This document shows, one piece after another, positions 42,444 through 50,398 of a stretch of 64,000 nt of DNA. A model generated the notes under the pieces. That model saw nothing but the letters and a program-made list of their open reading frames with translations, did no database searches and was not told the DNA's origin. The number at the start of each line of letters is the position of its first letter. The first letter of the stretch is position 1. The stretch lies in contig NZ_VHIB01000008.1 in the NCBI RefSeq assembly GCF_008087345.1, positions 534,567 through 598,566 of the forward strand, read 5' to 3'. The stretch is from Nocardioides caldifontis (lineage in GTDB: Bacteria > Actinomycetota > Actinomycetes > Propionibacteriales > Nocardioidaceae). Position numbers and translations under genes: made by a program.

Positions 42444-43126
42444 GCCATCGACCGGCGGTAGGCGGCGACGGCCTCGTCGGGCGGCCCGTCGTGGACGAGC
42501 CGGGCCTCGTCGAAGACCAGGACCCGGTCGAACCCCTCGAGGAGCTCGAGGTGGTGGGTGACGAGCACGACCTGCTGCGCCAGCCGGCCCAGGTGGTCGG
42601 CGACGAGCCGCGCGTTGCGCAGGTCGAGCAGCGTGGTCGGTTCGTCGAGCACGATGTGCGACGGCTCGGTGACGAGCACGGAGGCCAGCGCGAGCAACTG
42701 TTTCTGTCCACCCGACAAAAGGTGGGCCGGGTGGTCCGCGTGCGACGCCAGCCCGAACCTCTCGAGCACCTCGGCGACCCGCGACCGCACCTCCTCGCGC
42801 GACAACCCCCGCCTCCGCAGCCCGAAGGCGACGTCCTCCTGCACCGTCGGCATCACGATCTGCGCGTCGGGGTTGGTGAAGCAGAACCCCACGCGACGCC
42901 TCACCTGCCGCCCCTCGGTCCTGGTGTCGAGCCCGTCGACGAGAACGGTGCCCTCGGTCGGGACGACGAGCCCGTTGAGCAGCCGCGCGAACGTCGACTT
43001 CCCGGACCCGTTGGCGCCCACGATGCCGACCCGGTGCTCGGACATCGTCACGCTCACGTCGCGCAGCACGGTCCGGGCGGTGGCCCCCTCGCCGTACACG
43101 TGGGTCACCCGGGACACCTCGATCAT
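42440..43126 (-). CDS. bioM: ECF transporter ATPase (BioM-like)
   Basis: A 228-residue ABC ATPase. Walker A GIVGANGSGKSTFARLLNG, Q-loop FTNPDAQIV (the ECF-type Q of NPDxQ), signature LLSGGQKQLLALASVLV, Walker B IVLDEPTTLLDL and H-loop VTHHLELL. One ATPase only, so it probably works as a homodimer with BioN and BioY. ATG 43126 overlaps the thiolase stop (ATGA). Confidence 0.92.
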   Translation of the reverse strand: MIEVSRVTHVYGEGATARTVLRDVSVTMSEHRVGIVGANGSGKSTFARLLNGLVVPTEGTVLVDGLDTRTEGRQVRRRVGFCFTNPDAQIVMPTVQEDVAFGLRRRGLSREEVRSRVAEVLERFGLASHADHPAHLLSGGQKQLLALASVLVTEPSHIVLDEPTTLLDLRNARLVADHLGRLAQQVVLVTHHLELLEGFDRVLVFDEARLVHDGPPDEAVAAYRRSMA

Positions 43127-44271
43127 CCGGCCACCCCGACGGCCTCGACGACCACCGCGACGCCCTGGCCGCCGCCGGCGGAGATGGCCGCCAGGCCGTG
43201 GCGCCCACGGCCACGGAGCACCAGCTGGGTGAAGAGCCGGACGACGAGCACCGCCCCGGAGGCGCCCCACGGGTGGCCGAGGCCGAGCGCACCGCCCTCG
43301 GGGCAGACGCGTGCAGGGTCCAGCCCGAGCTGGGCGCAGCAGGCGAGGACCTGGCCCGCGAACGCCTCGTTGAGCTCGACCACGTCGACGTCGTCGAGGG
43401 AGAGCCCCGCGCGGTCGAGCGCGAGGCGGGCGGCGGGCACCAGCCCCTCCCCGGGTCGCGTCGGGTCGCACCCGGCGGTGGCGCTGGCGACGACCCGCAG
43501 CCCCGGAGAACCGAGCCGCTCGTGCGTGGCCGCGTCGACGAGCGCGACGACGGCGGCACCGTCGTTGACCCCGCAGGAATTGCCGGCGGTGACCGTGCCG
43601 CCCTCGCGGAACGCCGGCCGCAGCCGGGCCAGCCGGTCGACGGTGAGCCCGGGGCGTGGCCGGTCGTCGGTGGTGACGCCGGCGATCGGGACGATCTCGG
43701 GGTCGAACCCGCCGGCCACCGAGGTGGCGTGGGCGCGGGCGTGCGAGCGGGCGGCGTGCTCGTCCTGCGCGGCCCGGGAGACCTCGTGCTCCTCCGCGTA
43801 GAGGTCGTTGGCGAGCCCCATGTCGGGGTCGCCGAGCTCGGCGGGCGCGAAGGGCGCGCGCTCGTAGCGGACCGGCTCGGCCCCCGGCACGCTCGGCGGC
43901 CAGAACCGCCACGGGGCGGTCGACGCCGACTCGACGCCTCCCGCGAGCACCGTGCCGCCCCGGGTGCGGAGCAAGGCGTCCGCCGTGGTCACCGCCGCGA
44001 GTCCGCTGGCGCACTGGCGGTCGACCGTGAGCGCCGGCACCGCTGCACCGAGCCCGGCCTGGAGCGAGGCCACCCGTGCCACGTCCCCGCCCGGTCCCAT
44101 GCAGTTGCCGAGGACGACCTCGTCCGGCGGTGGCGCGCCGAGCGCCGCCGCGCGAGCGGCGACCTCGCGGAGGACCGCGGCGCCGAGGTCGGCGGCGGTG
44201 CACCCCGCGAGGGAGCGCCCCGCGGTCCCCAACGGAGTACGCGCGGCCGCCACCACGACCGGCCCGGTCAC
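43123..44271 (-). CDS. Thiolase with Ser in place of the second catalytic Cys
   Basis: A 382-residue thiolase. The nucleophile is in TVDRQCASGLAAVTTAD, NEAF is in VELNEAFAGQVL and GHPxG is in LGHPWGASGAVL. Where the second active cysteine should be, in CxGGGQG, the sequence is ISAGGGQG. Condensation or thiolysis may therefore be altered. It sits in a biotin-transport operon between an acyl-CoA ligase and the ATPase, with GTGA and ATGA overlaps on both sides. Confidence 0.85.
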   Translation of the reverse strand: MTGPVVVAAARTPLGTAGRSLAGCTAADLGAAVLREVAARAAALGAPPPDEVVLGNCMGPGGDVARVASLQAGLGAAVPALTVDRQCASGLAAVTTADALLRTRGGTVLAGGVESASTAPWRFWPPSVPGAEPVRYERAPFAPAELGDPDMGLANDLYAEEHEVSRAAQDEHAARSHARAHATSVAGGFDPEIVPIAGVTTDDRPRPGLTVDRLARLRPAFREGGTVTAGNSCGVNDGAAVVALVDAATHERLGSPGLRVVASATAGCDPTRPGEGLVPAARLALDRAGLSLDDVDVVELNEAFAGQVLACCAQLGLDPARVCPEGGALGLGHPWGASGAVLVVRLFTQLVLRGRGRHGLAAISAGGGQGVAVVVEAVGVAG

Positions 44272-45278
44272 GGGCCGACCGGGCCGGTTGCCACCAACCG
44301 GCGGGTCGAGGGGGCGGCGACGATGCCGGCGAGCGCCGCCCGGTCGACCTTGCCCGCGGCGCCGACCGGCAGCGTCGGGACGTGGAACCAGACCCGCGGC
44401 CGCTGGGCGGGGTCGAGCCGCTCCACGGCCGCCTGCCGGGCCGCGACGCGGTCGTCGGGGTCGGTGAGGACGGCCGCGACCACCTCGCCGAGCTCCTCGT
44501 GGGGCACGCCGAGCACGACCACCTCGCCGCTGACGGCGGTCGCGAGCACCGCCTCGACGTCGGCCACCAGCACGGTCGCGGCTCCGGTCGTGACGGCGTC
44601 GGCGCCCCGGCCGGTCACGGTGAGGACGCCGTCGCGCAGCGCGCCGCGGTCCCCCACGGTCGCGAAGCCACGGGCGTCCCGGCGGAGCGGACCGGGCGCG
44701 CCGGCGTACCCCTCGCAGAGGTAGGGCGAGCGTGCCCACAGCTCGCCGTCGCGGACCTCGACCAGCACCTCGGGGAACGGCCGCAGCGCCTCGGCGTGCG
44801 GCCCCCAGGCGACGAACGAGAGCTCGGAGGCGCCGTAGTAGTGGGCCACGGTCGCGCCCGCGGCGACCGCCCGGTCGTGCTGTCCGGGCGAGAGCCGGGC
44901 GCCTGCGACGGTGACGTGCAGCCCGGCCACCCGGTCGAGCGCACCGGCCAGGGCCAACGGCGTGAGGTGGGCGTGCGTCGCACCGTCGGGGGCCTCCACG
45001 ACGGCGGCTCCGACGGTGCGGGCGAGCACCGCGGCGAAGAGGTTCATGGTCGCAGCCAGGGGCCCGGGCAGCCACAGCCGCGAGGAGCGGTCGAGCCCGG
45101 TGAGGGTGGCGACGTGGTCGGAGGAGCGCAGCCAGCTGGCCGTCGTCCGCACGACGCACCGCGGGACGCCGCTGGATCCGGAGGTGCGGAGCGCGACCGG
45201 GCGCCCGGCCTCGTGCGCCGCGAGGAAGGCCGCGACCGGGTCGGTGGCGGCCCCGACGTCGACGGGACGCTCAGACAG
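44268..45278 (-). CDS. Short AMP-forming acyl-CoA ligase, apparent CTG start
   Basis: A 336-residue ANL-family enzyme, short for the family. The P-loop-like motif is ALRTSGSSGVPRCVVRTT near residue 40. Further motifs are VAHYYGASELSFVAW (A5), LTVTGRGADAVTTG (hinge) and PVGAAGKVDRAAL (A10 lysine). These must lie after the start, yet no ATG, GTG or TTG is available in frame between the bioY stop region and SGSSG; CTG 45278 gives the natural-looking LSERPVDVGAATDPVAAFL. It overlaps bioY by 8 bp. It resembles MenE-size ligases. The acyl substrate could be a dicarboxylate such as pimelate; that is inference. Confidence 0.75.
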   Translation of the reverse strand: MSERPVDVGAATDPVAAFLAAHEAGRPVALRTSGSSGVPRCVVRTTASWLRSSDHVATLTGLDRSSRLWLPGPLAATMNLFAAVLARTVGAAVVEAPDGATHAHLTPLALAGALDRVAGLHVTVAGARLSPGQHDRAVAAGATVAHYYGASELSFVAWGPHAEALRPFPEVLVEVRDGELWARSPYLCEGYAGAPGPLRRDARGFATVGDRGALRDGVLTVTGRGADAVTTGAATVLVADVEAVLATAVSGEVVVLGVPHEELGEVVAAVLTDPDDRVAARQAAVERLDPAQRPRVWFHVPTLPVGAAGKVDRAALAGIVAAPSTRRLVATGPVGP

Positions 45279-45900
45279 CGGCGGACTGCCTCTCGGCCCG
45301 GGCGCCGCGGACCCGGAGCAGCCCGGGGTAGCCGGCGTGGACGCCGCGCGCGACGAAGGCCGCCACGACCGCCTTCACGAGATCGCCCGGGAGGAACGCG
45401 AGCGCGGCCTTCCAGGCGGCGTCGAACGCGAGGTCCGCGCGCCACATCATCCCGGCGACGCCGAACGTGTAGAGCACGACGATGCCGCCGACGACGGTGG
45501 CGGGGATGCCCCACTCCAGGGTGTACGGCGCGCCGCGGAGCTCGGTCAGCAGCCCGACGACGAGCGCCGCGACCGGGAACCCGACGATGAAGCCGACCGA
45601 CGGTCCCTCGAACACCGCCAGGCCGCCGCGCCCGCCCGCGAGCAGCGGGAGCCCGACGGCGACCAGCGCCAGGAACACCAGCATGGAGAGCGCGCCACGG
45701 CGGGCGCCGATCACCGCGCCGGCGAGCATCGCGCCCATCGACTGGGCGGTGATCGGGACGGTGAGCCCGGCGGGGGTGAAGGCGGGGATCGCCCCGAGCG
45801 CGGCCATGATGCCGGCGAAGACCGCGACGAGCGCCAGGTCGCGTGAGGTGAGGCGGCGTGAGGCCGTCCTCGGGGCGGTCGCTGGGGTCGCGCGGTTCAC
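45271..45900 (-). CDS. bioY: Biotin transporter S component BioY
   Basis: A 209-residue integral membrane protein with six predicted helices. Family signatures: LTVPITAQSMGAMLAGAVIG, GGRGGLAVFEGPSVGFIVGF and FLPGDLVKAVVAAFVARGV. It binds biotin and works with BioM/BioN. GTG 45900 start. First gene of the five-gene operon. No recognised BioQ or BirA box could be confirmed in the 113 bp upstream. Confidence 0.93.
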   Translation of the reverse strand: MNRATPATAPRTASRRLTSRDLALVAVFAGIMAALGAIPAFTPAGLTVPITAQSMGAMLAGAVIGARRGALSMLVFLALVAVGLPLLAGGRGGLAVFEGPSVGFIVGFPVAALVVGLLTELRGAPYTLEWGIPATVVGGIVVLYTFGVAGMMWRADLAFDAAWKAALAFLPGDLVKAVVAAFVARGVHAGYPGLLRVRGARAERQSAAV

Positions 45901-45980
45901 GGGGGCACCTCGATCGGTTCGGACCGGTGTTCGACGCGCAGTCTAGGCACCACGGCCGGAGGGCCGGTCCGGGAACCGGA

Positions 45981-46008
45981 GGGCGGGACGGTGGGGGTCG
46001 TCCCGCCC
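45981..46008. terminator. 10-bp perfect hairpin between bioY and a small gene
   Basis: GGGCGGGACG at 45981-45990 and its complement at 45999-46008 with an 8-nt loop. It follows the small basic gene by 5 bp on the minus strand. No U-run. Confidence 0.5.
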
Positions 46009-46013
46009 GCCCG

Positions 46014-46157
46014 TCAGAGGGAGGGGCCGCGGACGCGCCGACGGCGGATCCTGCTGCGACGGCCCCGGCGTTCCTGGGTGAACCGGTGGGCGAGCTCGCG
46101 CTCGATCTCGGTGCGCTGCACGGAGACGAGGGCGGCGGCGACGTAGGGGTTGTGCAT
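46014..46157 (-). CDS. 47-residue basic protein
   Basis: MHNPYVAAALVSVQRTEIER followed by ELAHRFTQERRGR and an arginine block (RRSRIRRRRVRGPSL). ATG 46157 has a good AGGAG 6 nt upstream and the codon use is normal, so it is likely real. The N-terminal helix could be amphipathic; the C-terminus may bind nucleic acid or phospholipid. Family not recognised. Confidence 0.65.
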   Translation of the reverse strand: MHNPYVAAALVSVQRTEIERELAHRFTQERRGRRSRIRRRRVRGPSL

Positions 46158-46276
46158 GGCGGGCTCCTGTGGCGTGGGGGTCCGGTCGACCCGTCTGTCC
46201 CCACGGTGGACGCCGGCGCTGTCACGCCCCTGTCACGCGGCTTGCACGCGGTTGCACCAAGGTGTCAGGGTCGCCG

Positions 46277-47515
46277 TCAGGTGGTGGTGCCCGGCTCCAG
46301 CCGGCCGCCGGCCGGGACCTGCGTGCCCGCTCCGATGCGGCACTCCTGGCCGACCAGGACCACCGCGTCGTCGTCGAGGTCGTCCGCCGGGGCCTCGGAA
46401 CCCACGGTCGCGCCCCGGCCCACGACGCTCGCCTCGTCCACCACGCTCGTGGCCACGCTGGCGCCCGCCTCGACCACGACGTCCTCGAACAGGACGCTGT
46501 CGACGACGCGGGCCCCGGCCTCCACGACGACGCCCGGGCCGAGCACGCTGCGGACCACCTCGCCCGCGACGTCGCAGCCGGGCGACAGCATGCTGTCCTC
46601 CAGCCTGGCGCCGGCACGCACCCGGGCCGCGCTGCGGTCCTGCCACTTGCTGATGACCGGGCGTTCGTCCTCGATGGGCACCTTGCCGGCCAGCAGGTCG
46701 CGATGCCCCTTCAGGTAGGCGCCGGGGCGGCCGAGGTCGCGCCAGTACCCCTCGAGCGGGACCGCCCGGACCTCGCCCCGCTCGACCAGCCGCGGCAGCA
46801 GGTGCTCGGCGAAGTCGCCGATGCCGCTGTCGTCGCCCTCCGCCTCGCCGGACAGCTCGGCCCGGAGGTCGCGCAGCGTGGCCATCAGCGGCTCGAGCTG
46901 GTAGACGAAGAGCTCGGTCGCGACCGTCGTGCTGCTCGGCTCCTCCGGCTTCTCCTCCAGCCCGGTCACGAGCCCGTCGCCGTCAACGGTGACCACGACG
47001 TTCGCCGAGGCCTCCTCGCGGCTCACCTCGGAGGTCAGCAGCGTCGCGGCCTTGCCGGAGGCGACGTGGTCGGCGATCACCGGCCGGAGGTCGGCGGAGA
47101 AGACGTGGTCGGCGCTGGAGACCACCAGGGTCGGCGCGCCGAACGCCTCGAGGTCGCGCGCCATCCGTAACAGCAGGTCGCCGTTGCCGTAGGCGAACTG
47201 GTCCTCGGTGGCGGGCCCCGATCCGGTCTGCGGCACCATCCGGCGGAAGCCGCCGCGGTTGCTGTCGAGGTCCCAGGGGCGCCCGCCGGAGAGGTACTCG
47301 TCGATCGAGGCGACCTGGTACTCCACGCTCACCCAGACGTCGTGGATCCCGGCGTGGACCAGGTTGCTGAGCGCGAAGTCGATCAGCCGGTGGACCCCGC
47401 CGTACGGCAGGGCGGGTTTGGCACGCTCACGGGTGAGCACGTCCATGCGGCCCCCGGCACCACCGGCCTGGACCAGGGCGAGCACGTCGGCGCGGCGGGA
47501 CGTCCGTGCGGGCAT
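46277..47515 (-). CDS. Glucose-1-phosphate adenylyltransferase-like
   Basis: A 412-residue NTP transferase with a left-handed beta-helix. N-terminal signature LVQAGGAGGRMDVLTRERAK then PALPYGG; VSSADHVF is the metal DxD-like site; EGYWRDLGRPGAYLKGHRDL contains the substrate loop. The hexapeptide region runs to about 400. It resembles GlgC, giving ADP-glucose for glycogen, but the GGAGGRMDVLT turn differs from the common GGxGxRLxPLT. ATG 47515 has GGAGGAG upstream. Confidence 0.82.
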   Translation of the reverse strand: MPARTSRRADVLALVQAGGAGGRMDVLTRERAKPALPYGGVHRLIDFALSNLVHAGIHDVWVSVEYQVASIDEYLSGGRPWDLDSNRGGFRRMVPQTGSGPATEDQFAYGNGDLLLRMARDLEAFGAPTLVVSSADHVFSADLRPVIADHVASGKAATLLTSEVSREEASANVVVTVDGDGLVTGLEEKPEEPSSTTVATELFVYQLEPLMATLRDLRAELSGEAEGDDSGIGDFAEHLLPRLVERGEVRAVPLEGYWRDLGRPGAYLKGHRDLLAGKVPIEDERPVISKWQDRSAARVRAGARLEDSMLSPGCDVAGEVVRSVLGPGVVVEAGARVVDSVLFEDVVVEAGASVATSVVDEASVVGRGATVGSEAPADDLDDDAVVLVGQECRIGAGTQVPAGGRLEPGTTT

Positions 47516-47608
47516 CGGTGACTCCTCCGGTCGGGACCTTGGCCCGACCTTAGGGTGCCGCCCCACCGCTGGGAGGTCGGTGGGGCGGCACGTCGGGGGC
47601 GGGTGCGG

Positions 47609-48478
47609 TCAGAGGCCGCGGTCGCGGTCGGTGCCGGTCGTACCGGTCGTGCCGGTCGTGCCGGTCGTGCCGTCGAGGTCACCGTCGACGTCGATGTCCG
47701 CGTGCTCGCGCCGGACCTCCGCGGAGACCCGCTCCTGCTCGGTGACCGACTCCTTCGCGACGCTGACCTCCTCGACCGGCACGGTCTCCTTGTCGACGAC
47801 GGCCCGCTCCTCGCGGAGGGTGATCTCCTCGACCTGGTCGTCGTCGGCGATCGGCGCCGACGTGGTGGTGCCGCCCTCGACCGGGGTCCGCTCGACGACG
47901 AGCTTCTCCTTGGTCACCGGCACGCTGACGGTCTCGGTCTCGGAGGTGGTGTACTTCCGCAGCCGCGCGCGGCCGGCCTCGTGCGACTCGGTGCCGGCGG
48001 TCAGCCGCTCCTCGTTGAGCACGGTCGCGGCCTCGCCGGACGTCTCGCGCCCGGTCGTGGTGCCGGTGCCCGTCGAGTCGGTGGTGTCCGTGGCCACGGT
48101 CCCGGTCGTGCCGGTCGTGCCGGTCGTGCCGGTGGTGCCGGTCGTGCCCGCCGTCCCGGTGCCGGCGTACCCCAGGCCGTAGTACTGGTAGAGCCGCTCC
48201 TCCTCGCTGCGGTCGAGGTGCTGGTCGGCCTCGACGCGGGGCGCGTCCTTGACCTTGTCCTTCGGGTGCGCGAGCCGGAGGTCGTCGCCGTCGAACGACG
48301 CGCCCTCCAGCGGGACCAGCGACTGCGAGGTGCCGAAGAGCCCGGTGCTCACGGCGACCCAGCTGGGCTGCTCGGTCTGGTCGTCGAGGTACACCTGGTC
48401 GACCTTCCCGAGCTTCTCGCCGGCCGAGTCGTAGGCGGTCGCGCCCTGGACCCTCTGGACGTCCTGCGTGGTGATCAT
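47609..48478 (-). CDS. PRC-barrel plus DUF2382 stress protein
   Basis: A 289-residue protein. PRC-barrel at 1-75 (GATAYDSAGEKLGKVDQVYL and PSWVAVSTGLFG). A TGTTGT linker, then DUF2382 (YsnF-like) at about 150-260 with NEERLTAGTESHEAGRARLR, then KEKLVVERTPVEGG. A second TGTTGT run ends the protein. Members respond to osmotic or general stress in actinobacteria. The TGT runs come from GTGCCGGTC-type DNA repeats at about 47640-47670 and 48100-48160. Confidence 0.85.
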   Translation of the reverse strand: MITTQDVQRVQGATAYDSAGEKLGKVDQVYLDDQTEQPSWVAVSTGLFGTSQSLVPLEGASFDGDDLRLAHPKDKVKDAPRVEADQHLDRSEEERLYQYYGLGYAGTGTAGTTGTTGTTGTTGTTGTVATDTTDSTGTGTTTGRETSGEAATVLNEERLTAGTESHEAGRARLRKYTTSETETVSVPVTKEKLVVERTPVEGGTTTSAPIADDDQVEEITLREERAVVDKETVPVEEVSVAKESVTEQERVSAEVRREHADIDVDGDLDGTTGTTGTTGTTGTDRDRGL

Positions 48479-48507
48479 GCGGGGTCTCCCTCCCTGGGAT
48501 ACGTGGC

Positions 48508-48520
48508 CTTACGGCGTAAG
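48508..48520. promoter_or_regulatory. Small palindrome in a divergent promoter region
   Basis: CTTACGGCGTAAG is a palindrome with a 3-nt centre, between the PRC-barrel gene and the divergent tetR gene. It could be the TetR operator; weak evidence. Confidence 0.35.
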
Positions 48521-48634
48521 ACCGGTACCTCCTACCCCCACGACCTGGTTCCATACGTCACACTCGGGTTGTCAGTTGCCGGGCACTCAGCACCGACGTC
48601 CGCTCCACTCCCTGTTGCCACTCCGGAGGGGTCC

Positions 48635-49330
48635 ATGCCTCCCCCGCCACAACCGCTGAGCCGAGCAGCGATCATCGACGCCGCCATCCAGCACGTCGAC
48701 GAGAACGGGTTGGCGGCGCTGACCATGCGGACCCTCGGCCAACGCCTGGGCGTCGAGGCGATGTCGCTCTACCACCACGTGAACGGCCGCGAGGACCTCC
48801 TCGAGGGGATGGTCGACCACCTCGTCAGCCAGGTGCAGGTCCCCGACTCCGGCCCCGACGACCCCGGCAACGGTTGGCAGGCCGTCCTCCAGCACGTCGC
48901 CCACGACGTCCGGGGCGTCGCCACCGCCCACCCGTTCCTCTTCCCGCTCGTCGCCACGCGCCCGCCCGCGGCGCCGTGGCTGCGGCCGCCGCTGCGGAGC
49001 CTGGCGCTGGTCGAGGAGTTCCTCGCCGCCCTGGTCGAGCGCGGGCTCGGCGGCGACCTTGCGGTCCACGTCTACAAGGTCTTCACCAGCTTCCTGCTGG
49101 GCCACCTGCTCCTCGAGGCGGCCCAGATGGGCGCGACCACGAGCCCGCCGTCGGAGCCGCTGGACGAAGGGGACGCCGAGGTACCGGCCGACGACGCCCG
49201 GCAGCAGCTGGCCGACTACCCGACGTTGCTGCGGCTCGAGGGGCCCCTGCGCCGCCACGACGCCGACGCCCAGTTCGAGCGGGCGCTCGAGGCGCTGCTC
49301 GACCGGCTCGACCTCGAGCTCGCGCAGTAG
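48635..49330 (+). CDS. TetR-family regulator (TetR_C type)
   Basis: A 231-residue repressor with helix-turn-helix LGQRLGVEAMSLYHHVNGRE and a C-terminal domain of the tetracycline-repressor type (FTSFLLGHLLLEAAQMGATT). ATG 48635 has CCGGAGGGG upstream. It is divergent from the PRC-barrel gene. Confidence 0.85.
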   Translation: MPPPPQPLSRAAIIDAAIQHVDENGLAALTMRTLGQRLGVEAMSLYHHVNGREDLLEGMVDHLVSQVQVPDSGPDDPGNGWQAVLQHVAHDVRGVATAHPFLFPLVATRPPAAPWLRPPLRSLALVEEFLAALVERGLGGDLAVHVYKVFTSFLLGHLLLEAAQMGATTSPPSEPLDEGDAEVPADDARQQLADYPTLLRLEGPLRRHDADAQFERALEALLDRLDLELAQ

Positions 49331-49381
49331 CCCCTGCAGGTCGGCGGTTACGCGCGGGGCACCCCGGGTAGTTCCTCCCCC

Positions 49382-49822
49382 GTGACCGTCAACGTGCGCA
49401 CGATCGCCGCTCCCCCGCAGGCCGTCTGGGACGTGCTGGCCGACGGCTGGCTCTACCCCCTCTGGGTCGTCGGCGCCACCCGGATGCGCGCCGTCGACGA
49501 GGACTGGCCGGCGGTCGGCAGCCGGATCCACCACTCCGCCGGTGTCTGGCCGGCCGCGATCGACGACAACACCGAGGTGCGCGAGGCCGACCCCCCGCGG
49601 CGGCTCCACCTCCGCGCGAAGGGGTGGCCGCTCGGCGAGGCGGACGTCGTCATCGAGCTCGAGGCGTCGGGAGCAGGCACCCGCGTGACGATCCGCGAGG
49701 ACGCGGTCCAGGGCCCCGGGACGCTGGTGCCGGAGCTCTTCCGGGCCCCGCTGCTCAAGTGGCGCAACACCGAGACCCTGCGCCGCCTCGCCTACGTCGT
49801 CGAGGGACGCGCGGCCCGTTGA
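49382..49822 (+). CDS. SRPBCC (START-like) protein
   Basis: A 146-residue polyketide-cyclase/START-type protein: AAPPQAVWDVLADGWLYPLW, AVGSRIHHSAGVWPAAIDDN and an amphipathic C-terminal helix LKWRNTETLRRLAYVVEGR. It closes over a hydrophobic ligand; no partner is evident. GTG 49382 start. Confidence 0.85.
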   Translation: MTVNVRTIAAPPQAVWDVLADGWLYPLWVVGATRMRAVDEDWPAVGSRIHHSAGVWPAAIDDNTEVREADPPRRLHLRAKGWPLGEADVVIELEASGAGTRVTIREDAVQGPGTLVPELFRAPLLKWRNTETLRRLAYVVEGRAAR

Positions 49823-49834
49823 GTCCAGCGGCGG

Positions 49835-50323
49835 TCAGGCGGGCCGGTTCGCGCCCACCGTGCCCGGCCGGGCACGGAGCCCGATCAGCCCGAGCCCGAT
49901 CATCCCGATCCCGAGTCCGAGGTGGAGCCAGTTGTCGGCGGCGTTGACCGGCACGAAGTTGGCCGCGCTGTCGTGGTCGATGACCGCGCCGTAGACCGCC
50001 AGCACGAGGTAGATGACGCCGCCACCGATCAGGTACCAGGTGGCGCCCGCCACCGACCTGGCCATCGCCAGCCCGGCGACACCGAAGAGCAGGTGCACGA
50101 TGTTGTGCAGGATCGAGACGTGGAAGATGCCGAGCAGCTCGGCGCCGCTCTCGTGGCCGGCGAAGGTCAGGTCGTCGACGTTCGTCGTGATGCCGGGGAC
50201 GAAGCCGAGGACCCCGACCAGCAGGAAGGTCCCGCCGACGACGGTGGCGGCGAGACGGACCGAGCGGCCGGCGGAGTCGGCCCCTGCGTCCCGTCCGGTG
50301 GGGTGGGTCCGGTCGTACGACAT
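49835..50323 (-). CDS. DUF4383 membrane protein
   Basis: A 162-residue protein with four predicted helices: AATVVGGTFLLVGVLGFVPG, HVSILHNIVHLLFGVAGLAM, WYLIGGGVIYLVLAVYGAVI and LHLGLGIGMIGLGLIGL. The HNIVHLLFGxAGL motif is the DUF4383 signature. Function unknown. Confidence 0.85.
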   Translation of the reverse strand: MSYDRTHPTGRDAGADSAGRSVRLAATVVGGTFLLVGVLGFVPGITTNVDDLTFAGHESGAELLGIFHVSILHNIVHLLFGVAGLAMARSVAGATWYLIGGGVIYLVLAVYGAVIDHDSAANFVPVNAADNWLHLGLGIGMIGLGLIGLRARPGTVGANRPA

Positions 50324-50398
50324 GAGTTCCTCCTGGGGAATCGGGTGCTCCTGTGTCGCCCGTACCCATGAACCCGCGCTCGATGCCTGGCACCCCGC

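Noticed and set aside
45901..46013. Biotin repressor or riboswitch in front of bioY
   Set aside because: No clear BioQ/BirA palindrome was found; only a direct GTTCG doublet.
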